NCBI GenBank assembly: GCA_003507475.1
Contig: DNVQ01000059.1
Location: 1-6,960, forward strand
Origin: Candidatus Moraniibacteriota bacterium
Lineage (GTDB): Bacteria; Patescibacteriota; Minisyncoccia; Moranbacterales; UBA9337
Reading direction: 5' to 3'
DNA length: 6,960 nt
The notes below the pieces were generated by a model. The model saw only the letters and a program-made list of their open reading frames with translations. It made no database searches and was not told where the DNA came from. Shown here in pieces: positions 1 through 4,047 of this stretch (within the stretch, counting starts at the first letter, position 1; every line of letters begins with the position of its first letter). A program made the position numbers and the translations under genes.

Positions 1-599
1 TTTACTGATTCTTCACTTAATACTAGACTCTTGTGATTTAAAATATCCAAAACATTCAAATTATTAACTGGAATACACTTCACATTCTTAATATTTCTTG
101 AGTATAAGAAAGTTTCCTTCTCACTGTCTGATAAATTAACTAAGATTGATCCTTTTAGTTTCAATGAATTGAAACCGGATGCAATGTCTTTAGTTTTTTT
201 ATTAACTGCTTCAAATCTATCAACTATAATTAATTTTTCGCCCCTTAGCTTTTCGCTAATAGCCATTAAAATAGCTTTACTGTTAGCTTTCTTATTAATC
301 TTCTTTTTAAAATTTCTATCCTTAGTCGGTCCAAAAACAGTACCTCCACCTCTCCAAATAGGGCTCCTTACAGAACCTACTCTAGCTCTACCTGTTCCTT
401 TTTGTTTCCAAGGCTTGCGTCCGCTTCCTGCTACCTCACCTCTACCTTTAGTATGAGCAATAACAGATCTTTGATTTGAATCCATTGAAACATAAACTTC
501 ATGTAATAATTCAGCGTTTAGGGGTACATTAAAAACAGATTCTGATAATTCAATATCTTTAACTTTTTTTCCCTCAAAATTGTATACTATAGTTTTCAT
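1..599 (-). CDS. rplD: 50S ribosomal protein L4 (C-terminus cut by window edge)
   Basis: This is large-subunit protein L4, which binds 23S rRNA early in assembly and sends an extended loop into the exit tunnel. The reading frame is open from ATG at 599-597 to the window edge, giving 199 full codons and no stop. The diagnostic L4 loop is present at about residues 59-91, with GSGRKPWKQKGTGRARVGS followed by RSPIWRGGG and TVFGPTKDR. The final visible residues, SLVLSEESV, resemble the usual L4 C-terminal helix, so probably only a few to about fifteen residues are missing. It follows rplC by 52 nt, the normal S10-operon order. No Shine-Dalgarno sequence is visible before the start. In E. coli L4 represses its own operon through the S10 leader; whether that happens here is unknown. 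The identification is secure. Confidence 0.96.
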   Translation of the reverse strand, partial: MKTIVYNFEGKKVKDIELSESVFNVPLNAELLHEVYVSMDSNQRSVIAHTKGRGEVAGSGRKPWKQKGTGRARVGSVRSPIWRGGGTVFGPTKDRNFKKKINKKANSKAILMAISEKLRGEKLIIVDRFEAVNKKTKDIASGFNSLKLKGSILVNLSDSEKETFLYSRNIKNVKCIPVNNLNVLDILNHKSLVLSEESV

Positions 600-651
600 C
601 TTTTTAATAATTCAGAGTAATAAAACTTTTCCAAAACCCTTTTTAATTTAA

Positions 652-1224
652 TTAACTTAACGACAACTGAACCATCCTATTTACTACTCCAGGCACAGCT
701 CCTTTTAAACCAATCAAACTTTTTTCTTTATCTATATAAACTACTTTCAAATTTTTTACAGTAAAATTATTCCCTCCCATTCTTCCAGCCATTTTCTTTC
801 CCTTTAAAACATGCTCTGGAAAAGCACATCCAATTGATCCTGGTGCACGATGATCATGCCTGTGTCCATGACTAGCTGGAGAACCTTTGAAACCATGTCT
901 TTTTACTACTCCTTGATATCCCCTACCTTTAGTAACTCCACTTACAGCCACTTTTTCATCTATTTCGAAAATATCTACTCCAATTTCTTTTCCTAATTCG
1001 AAATTTGCAGCTTCTTCGGAATTAATCCTAAATTCTTTGCAGGTAACTTTACCTTTTTTATTTGCTAATCCCAAACACACAGCATTGTAACCGTCTTTTT
1101 CCTCATTTCTTATTAATTCAACCTTATTAGGAAGACACTCAACTAAGGTAATATTTAAAGCACCCTTTGTGTCATCGTAAATGGTTGTCATTCCAACTTT
1201 TTTTCCTATTATAAACTTTGCCAT
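652..1224 (-). CDS. rplC: 50S ribosomal protein L3
   Basis: This is large-subunit protein L3, an early assembly protein whose long loop reaches toward the peptidyl-transferase centre. The product is 190 residues, a little shorter than the usual 200-220. The N-terminus MAKFIIGKKVGMTTIY is typical. The signature loop covers residues 96-150: GVTKGRGYQGVVKRHGF, then HGHRHDHRAPGSIG, then KGKKMAGRMGG. The stretch between GSIG and KGKK is one residue shorter than in E. coli and contains no glutamine, so the PrmB methylation site known at E. coli Gln150 is absent. The start is fixed by the conserved N-terminus, since ATG at 1224 is followed directly by AKFIIGKKVG; upstream there is only a weak purine stretch (AAGAAAA). 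The gene lies 149 nt downstream of rpsJ, beyond an attenuator-like hairpin, and 52 nt upstream of rplD. Confidence 0.97.
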   Translation of the reverse strand: MAKFIIGKKVGMTTIYDDTKGALNITLVECLPNKVELIRNEEKDGYNAVCLGLANKKGKVTCKEFRINSEEAANFELGKEIGVDIFEIDEKVAVSGVTKGRGYQGVVKRHGFKGSPASHGHRHDHRAPGSIGCAFPEHVLKGKKMAGRMGGNNFTVKNLKVVYIDKEKSLIGLKGAVPGVVNRMVQLSLS

Positions 1225-1260
1225 CTGATTTTCTTAAAATTCTTAAATATTTTAACAAAC

Positions 1261-1286
1261 AAAAAAACTGGTCTTCACAAGCCAGT
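1261..1286 (-). terminator. Intrinsic terminator or attenuator between rpsJ and rplC
   Basis: Read on the minus strand, ACTGGCTT pairs with AAGACCAGT to form an 8-bp stem with a one-nucleotide bulge and a GTG loop. It is followed at once by a run of seven T (1267-1261), the last part of which overlaps the stem foot. This is the shape of a Rho-independent terminator, yet it lies between two genes that are co-transcribed in most bacteria. Partial read-through or regulated attenuation is therefore more likely than a full stop. An alternative structure that would block it is listed separately. Confidence 0.7.
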
Positions 1287-1319
1287 AAAAACTAATATTA
1301 GTTTTTAAATTTTCTGGCT
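1280..1319 (-). promoter_or_regulatory. Candidate antiterminator in the rplC leader
   Basis: On the minus strand AGCCAG (1319-1314) is complementary to CTGGCT (1285-1280). The second half is also the upstream arm of the terminator at 1261-1286, so the two structures exclude each other. Between the arms sits a perfect 22-bp AT-only-flanked palindrome (1286-1307, core ACTAATATTAGT) that would form a hairpin inside the long-range helix. The arrangement matches a transcription attenuator. What would switch it is unknown; L3 or L4 would be natural ligands by analogy with S10-operon autoregulation. A poor promoter-like pair (TTGCGT at 1353-1348, 17 bp, GATACT at 1330-1325) precedes it and is too weak to call. 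Confidence 0.5.
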
Positions 1320-1373
1320 AGTTCAGTATCCTACGTTTTTTAAAATAACGCAAGACTTTAACTAGTTGTATTT

Positions 1374-1697
1374 TTACATTTTAACTTCTATATCAACTCC
1401 TGCTGGTAAATCTAGGTTAGTCAAATCATCTATTGTCTTAGCCTTAGGGTCAAGAATATCAATCAATCTCTTGTGAACTCTCATCTCATACTGATCACGA
1501 GCATCTTTGTAAACGAAAGTCGACTTGTTAACAGTGACCTTGTGAATCTCGGTTGGTAGCGGTACTGGACCAGCTATTTGAGCACCTGATCGAAGGGCTG
1601 TTTCAATTATTTTCTTGGCTGATTGATCAATAACCTTATTGTCATAAGCCTTGATCTTAATTCTAATTCTAGATTGTGCTTCGTCTTTTTTATTCAT
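1374..1697 (-). CDS. rpsJ: 30S ribosomal protein S10 (NusE)
   Basis: This is small-subunit protein S10, which sits in the 30S head and, in well-studied bacteria, also acts as NusE in antitermination complexes with NusB. The product is 107 residues against about 103 in E. coli. Conserved features run the full length: [10 protein letters not shown] near residue 10, [13 protein letters not shown] at about 37-49, [18 protein letters not shown] at about 64-81, and the C-terminal [12 protein letters not shown]. The first eight residues (MNKKDEAQ) are the variable tail. ATG at 1697 is the only sensible start, although its nearest Shine-Dalgarno (AAGGAG, 1736-1731) is 33 nt away. It lies 108 nt after tuf, separated by a strong hairpin, and an attenuator-like region follows it. 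Confidence 0.97.
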   Translation of the reverse strand: MNKKDEAQSRIRIKIKAYDNKVIDQSAKKIIETALRSGAQIAGPVPLPTEIHKVTVNKSTFVYKDARDQYEMRVHKRLIDILDPKAKTIDDLTNLDLPAGVDIEVKM

Positions 1698-1736
1698 TGT
1701 AGTAATAAATCTACATCAATTTAATTTATTCTCCTT
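1698..1736 (-). promoter_or_regulatory. Displaced Shine-Dalgarno with start-stop codon pair before rpsJ
   Basis: AAGGAG lies at 1736-1731. The first ATG after it (1716-1714) is followed directly by TAG (1713-1711), a minimal start-stop frame. The true rpsJ ATG is at 1697. Immediately before it, TGTAG and CTACA (1715-1711 and 1702-1698) can pair in a 5-bp hairpin with an 8-nt loop. Folding would shorten the Shine-Dalgarno to start distance from 33 to about 15 nt. The elements are directly visible; a role in rpsJ initiation is inferred. Confidence 0.4.
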
Positions 1737-1740
1737 TTTT

Positions 1741-1797
1741 AAGAGAACTATTCCCCGTCCGTCCACCGAAGCGGACGAGACAGGGTAAAGTTCGCTC
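1741..1797 (-). promoter_or_regulatory. GC-rich UUCG-capped hairpin between tuf and rpsJ
   Basis: The core (1753-1785) has CGTCCGC pairing with GTGGACG across a C(TTCG)G tetraloop, extended by CCCTGTC pairing with GACGGGG past a single bulged base. That gives 14 bp including two G-U pairs. An outer GAACT/AGTTC pair (1793-1789 with 1749-1745) lengthens it. No T-run follows on the minus strand, so it is not a standard intrinsic terminator. A processing site, 3'-end stabiliser for the tuf message, or a REP-like dispersed hairpin are the options. Its GC content contrasts sharply with the AT-rich surroundings. Confidence 0.75.
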
Positions 1798-1805
1798 AAA
1801 TTATA

Positions 1806-2999
1806 CTATTTGATAATTTTTGTTGCAATACCAGCTCCTACAGTTCTTCCACCTTCGCGAATTGCGAATCTCATTCCTTCTTCCATAGCTACATTTGATG
1901 AAAGTTTGATTTTTAGGTTAACTGTATCACCAGGCATAACCATTTCTGTTCCCTCTGGAAGTTCTACTTCTCCGGTAACATCAGTGGTTCTAATATAAAA
2001 TTGTGGTTTATATCCCTTAAAGAAAGGAGTATGTCTTCCACCTTCTTCTTTTGTAAGTACATAGATTTCTCCTTCGAATTCACTGTGAGGAGTAATGGAA
2101 CCGATAGCAGCCAAAACTTGTCCTCTTTCAACATCTTCTTTCTTAGTTCCACGAAGTAATACTCCAGCATTGTCTCCAGCTTCACCTTTATCAAGTTGTT
2201 TATTAAACATCTCAATTCCAGTCACTGTAGTTTTTTGAGTATCTCTAAGTCCCACGATTTCTACTTCATCACCAACTTTAACTGCACCTCTTTCAATTCT
2301 TCCGGTTACTACTGTTCCTCTTCCTTCAATTGAGAAGATATCTTCAATTGGCATAAGGAAAGGTTTTTCAGTATCTCTAACTGGATCTGGAATTTTTTCA
2401 TCCAATGCATTCATAAGATCCCAAATTGGTTTAGCTTTTTCATCATCAGCATCAGTTACATTCAAAGCTTGTACAGCTGATCCTCTAACGATAGCAGCAT
2501 TGTCTCCATCGAATTCATATTTTGAAAGAAGCTCTTTAATTTCTTCTTCCACAAGGTCGATTAATTCTGGATCATCTACCATATCAATTTTATTGATGAA
2601 AACAACGATATTTGGAACACCTACTTGCTTAGCAAGAAGAATATGTTCTCTGGTTTGTGGCATAGGACCATCTGTAGCACTAACCACGATAATTGCTCCA
2701 TCCATTTGAGCAGCACCAGTGATCATGTTTTTAATATAGTCAGCATGACCAGGACAGTCAACGTGAGCATAATGTCTTTTTTCTGATTCGTATTCACAGT
2801 GAGCTGTAGCGATGGTTATACCTCGCTCTCTCTCTTCTGGAGCTTTATCGATTTCTGAAATATCTTTTGGTTTTGCTAAACCTTTTAGACTTAGCACGTG
2901 TAAAATTGCCGCTGTTAAAGTAGTCTTACCATGGTCAACGTGACCGATTGTTCCCACATTAACATGCGGTTTAGTTCTTTCAAATTTTTCTGCTGCCAT
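1806..2999 (-). CDS. tuf: Elongation factor Tu
   Basis: EF-Tu is the GTPase that carries aminoacyl-tRNA to the ribosomal A site. The start is placed at ATG 2999, giving 397 residues beginning [20 protein letters not shown], the standard EF-Tu N-terminus. A further in-frame ATG at 3035 would add 12 residues encoded by a leader hairpin and is unlikely. The GTPase motifs are intact: G1 GHVDHGKT (19-26), G2 threonine in RGITI (Thr62), G3 DCPGH (81-85, with the catalytic His85), G4 NKID (136-139) and G5 GSAV (173-176). Domains II and III follow from about residue 210, with [13 protein letters not shown] and the C-terminal [14 protein letters not shown]. It has its own strong promoter and a leader of about 130 nt but no recognisable Shine-Dalgarno. 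Usually tuf follows fusA directly; here an unrelated gene unit separates them. Confidence 0.98.
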   Translation of the reverse strand: MAAEKFERTKPHVNVGTIGHVDHGKTTLTAAILHVLSLKGLAKPKDISEIDKAPEERERGITIATAHCEYESEKRHYAHVDCPGHADYIKNMITGAAQMDGAIIVVSATDGPMPQTREHILLAKQVGVPNIVVFINKIDMVDDPELIDLVEEEIKELLSKYEFDGDNAAIVRGSAVQALNVTDADDEKAKPIWDLMNALDEKIPDPVRDTEKPFLMPIEDIFSIEGRGTVVTGRIERGAVKVGDEVEIVGLRDTQKTTVTGIEMFNKQLDKGEAGDNAGVLLRGTKKEDVERGQVLAAIGSITPHSEFEGEIYVLTKEEGGRHTPFFKGYKPQFYIRTTDVTGEVELPEGTEMVMPGDTVNLKIKLSSNVAMEEGMRFAIREGGRTVGAGIATKIIK

Positions 3000-3010
3000 A
3001 ACTTTTGGGC

Positions 3011-3034
3011 TGCGAAAGAAAATCCACCTTCGCA
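3011..3034 (-). promoter_or_regulatory. Leader hairpin just before the tuf start
   Basis: On the minus strand TGCGAA and TTCGCA pair as a perfect 6-bp stem ending 11 nt before the tuf ATG. The only Shine-Dalgarno-like sequence in the leader, AAGGTGG, begins at the top of this stem and lies mostly in its loop, 24 nt from the start codon. The hairpin may shape initiation or mRNA stability, or may simply be a spacer. It also encodes most of the spurious upstream extension of the tuf frame. Confidence 0.4.
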
Positions 3035-3135
3035 AATTTTTATATTTTATTAATTACTATTTAAAAATAAATTTCTTATAAAAAAATAATGCAACACAAA
3101 AAGCACATTTACTTGTTTCTTTGTGATACTCAATA

Positions 3136-3163
3136 ATAATAGCACTCTTATTTTTTTTGTCAA
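3136..3163 (-). promoter_or_regulatory. Strong sigma70-type promoter of tuf
   Basis: A perfect -35 box TTGACA (3163-3158) is separated by 16 bp, partly an A-run, from TATTAT (3141-3136), which matches the -10 consensus at five of six positions. TG one base upstream of the -10 makes it an extended -10 promoter. Transcription should start near 3129, leaving a leader of about 130 nt before tuf. This is the best promoter in the window and shows that tuf-rpsJ need not depend on the str promoter upstream. Confidence 0.85.
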
Positions 3164-3348
3164 TAGTTAGGTTCTCTGCGAATTACGAATTTATACGAAT
3201 GTGCAAATTATAAGGGAAATAGCCTATTTATAAGGCATTTAGCTTATCTCTTCAGGGACTAATTGAGCTCCTGAAGTTCTAATTAAAACCTCGTCCTATT
3301 TTCTTGAGCTTTGTCAGTACTTACCTAGAGTGAATTTATTGAAAATAT
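3164..3348. other. Non-coding spacer upstream of the tuf promoter
   Basis: Together with the tuf leader this forms a gene-free stretch of about 400 bases (3000-3401). I see no credible coding frame. On the minus strand it holds two stem-loops. CTTCAGG/CCTGAAG (3276-3270 with 3256-3250) is a perfect 7-bp stem with a 13-nt loop. AAATGCCT/AGGCTATTT (3240-3217) is 8 bp with one bulge. Neither is followed by a T-run. A TATAAT-like hexamer at 3212-3207 lacks a usable -35 box. The ATTCGTAATTCG-type repeat at 3179-3192 lies just upstream of the tuf promoter. Confidence 0.5.
3179..3192 (+). repeat. Inverted repeat flanking the unknown gene (copy 1)
   Basis: CGAATTACGAATTT at 3179-3192 is the exact reverse complement of 3964-3977. 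With one mismatch the match extends to 17 bases. A further partial unit, TACGAAT, follows at 3194-3200. The pair encloses the lone gene at 3402-3812 together with its promoter and terminator. It may mark a mobile or duplicated cassette, or may be one of many dispersed AT-rich spacer motifs in this genome. Confidence 0.6.
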
Positions 3349-3384
3349 AAAAAGGAGGTTGACTAAAAACTCTAGCCAGCCTCC
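3349..3384 (-). terminator. Intrinsic terminator of the unknown gene
   Basis: On the minus strand GGAGG pairs with CCTCC (3384-3380 with 3358-3354). After one mismatch the stem continues with TGGCTA against TAGTCA, giving 11 bp around a short loop. TTTTT (3353-3349) follows directly. It starts 17 nt after the stop of the 136-residue frame and closes that gene as a separate transcript. Confidence 0.85.
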
Positions 3385-3401
3385 CAAAAAATAATCCATG
3401 T

Positions 3402-3812
3402 TTAAGAACTAAATAAATTTTCTTCTACTACCAACCTCAAATCTTCTTGAGATTGAATGCTTCCCCAATCAAGAACAATTATTCTTTCCATTTTGGAGGG
3501 CTCTTGAATCATCAAAAGCAACTCTTCTTTAGTAAGGGGATTCCTCCAAAAAGAGTATATTTCTTCTTCTTTGCAGTCCAGCACCTCTCTTGAGCAATGT
3601 GCATCTTCTTTTTTGTAAATATTGGGCGGTATTATATATTTTTTTGCACAATAAACATCAATATTTATGCCACCTTCTCTCCCTGCCGCTCTCGTGGCAA
3701 CAAAGATTAACCGCGAGTCAGCCTCGTGGAGAACATTAATCAAATATTCAAATGAAATGCGTCCTTGAGGAAAAAACTTCAAATAATCCACAACGCCGTG
3801 TATTTGATTCAT
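3402..3812 (-). CDS. Unrecognised 136-residue protein, autonomous gene between fusA and tuf
   Basis: I do not recognise this protein. It is 136 residues with mixed alpha/beta character, no signal peptide and no hydrophobic segment long enough to span a membrane, so it is probably cytoplasmic. Visible features are a hydrophobic strand LIFVATRAAG (35-44) followed by REGGINIDVYC, a cysteine/histidine patch (Cys55, His72-Cys73, Cys80), an acidic helix-like middle with PLTKEELLLMIQE (92-104), and a second strand IIVLDW (111-116). It is very likely a real gene: it has AAGGAGG 4 nt before the ATG, a near-consensus promoter and its own terminator. It is the only gene here with a perfect Shine-Dalgarno. 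Neighbours are all translation factors, but separate promoter and terminators argue against an operon link, so context does not establish a role in translation. Recent insertion or a lineage-specific gene are both possible. Confidence 0.8.
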   Translation of the reverse strand: MNQIHGVVDYLKFFPQGRISFEYLINVLHEADSRLIFVATRAAGREGGINIDVYCAKKYIIPPNIYKKEDAHCSREVLDCKEEEIYSFWRNPLTKEELLLMIQEPSKMERIIVLDWGSIQSQEDLRLVVEENLFSS

Positions 3813-3816
3813 ATTC

Positions 3817-3823
3817 CCTCCTT
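3817..3823 (-). promoter_or_regulatory. Perfect Shine-Dalgarno of the unknown gene
   Basis: AAGGAGG ends 4 nt before the ATG at 3812-3810. It fixes the start of the 136-residue frame. None of the ribosomal-protein or elongation-factor genes in the window has a comparable site at normal spacing. Confidence 0.85.
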
Positions 3824-3858
3824 TTAGGAAAATGAAATAAAAAAATAACTACACTTGG

Positions 3859-3870
3859 AAGTCATGACTT
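3859..3870. promoter_or_regulatory. Palindromic operator candidate at the start of the unknown gene's transcript
   Basis: AAGTCATGACTT is a perfect 12-bp palindrome starting two bases past the -10 hexamer, so it should overlap the transcription start. This is a typical repressor position. No regulator gene is in the window, and a palindrome of this size can arise by chance. Confidence 0.4.
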
Positions 3871-3871
3871 A

Positions 3872-3900
3872 AAACTATCTAAAATAAGAATGGTTGTCAA
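3872..3900 (-). promoter_or_regulatory. Promoter of the unknown gene
   Basis: A perfect TTGACA (3900-3895) is followed after 17 bp by TAGTTT (3877-3872), which keeps the key T1, A2 and T6 of the -10 box. The predicted start leaves a leader of roughly 50 nt with a Shine-Dalgarno at its end. Upstream, GAGAC/GTCTC arms (3907-3911 and 3926-3930) form an imperfect inverted repeat that could be a second binding site. Confidence 0.6.
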
Positions 3901-3963
3901 ATTATAGAGACCTGATAGTATCTTAGTCTCCACATTAAATATTTCATATTCATAGTTTCGGAC

Positions 3964-3977
3964 AAATTCGTAATTCG
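3964..3977 (-). repeat. Inverted repeat flanking the unknown gene (copy 2)
   Basis: AAATTCGTAATTCG is the exact reverse complement of 3179-3192. It lies just downstream of the fusA terminator and upstream of the unknown gene's promoter. A related but diverged unit, AAATTCGTGACTATTCG, occurs in the rpsL-rpsG spacer at 6881-6897. Confidence 0.6.
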
Positions 3978-3989
3978 TAGAAAATTACA

Positions 3990-4027
3990 AAAAACAAAAA
4001 ATCTCGACATTACTGCCGAGATTTTTT
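3990..4027 (-). terminator. Intrinsic terminator after fusA
   Basis: On the minus strand AAAAAATCTCGGCA pairs with TGTCGAGATTTTTT (14 bp including one G-U) around a GTAA loop. More T-rich sequence follows (to 3990). It begins about 20 nt after the fusA stop. The A-run and T-run on both sides mean it could also work on the plus strand. It ends the rpsL-rpsG-fusA unit. Confidence 0.92.
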
Positions 4028-4047
4028 TATATAAAAGATTTTATTCT

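Noticed and set aside
169..456. 95-codon plus-strand frame with hydrophobic start resembling a membrane segment
   Set aside because: It is antisense to rplD, whose conserved L4 loop occupies the same bases. The hydrophobic look comes from reading Lys-rich codons backwards.
3000..3035. Twelve-residue N-terminal extension of EF-Tu
   Set aside because: EF-Tu proteins begin at the equivalent of the ATG at 2999. The extension is encoded by a leader hairpin and has no family support.
3207..3212. Perfect TATAAT upstream of tuf
   Set aside because: The expected -35 position has no TTGACA-like hexamer, and the promoter at 3136-3163 is far stronger.
3000..3401. Possible tRNA, riboswitch or small RNA gene in the long tuf upstream region
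   Set aside because: I found no cloverleaf, no known riboswitch core and no small frame with a ribosome-binding site. Only promoter, repeats, short stem-loops and the unknown gene's terminator are visible.
3901..3906. Perfect TATAAT upstream of the unknown gene
   Set aside because: No acceptable -35 box lies 16-18 bp upstream. The adjacent TTGACA with a 17-bp spaced -10 is a better promoter.
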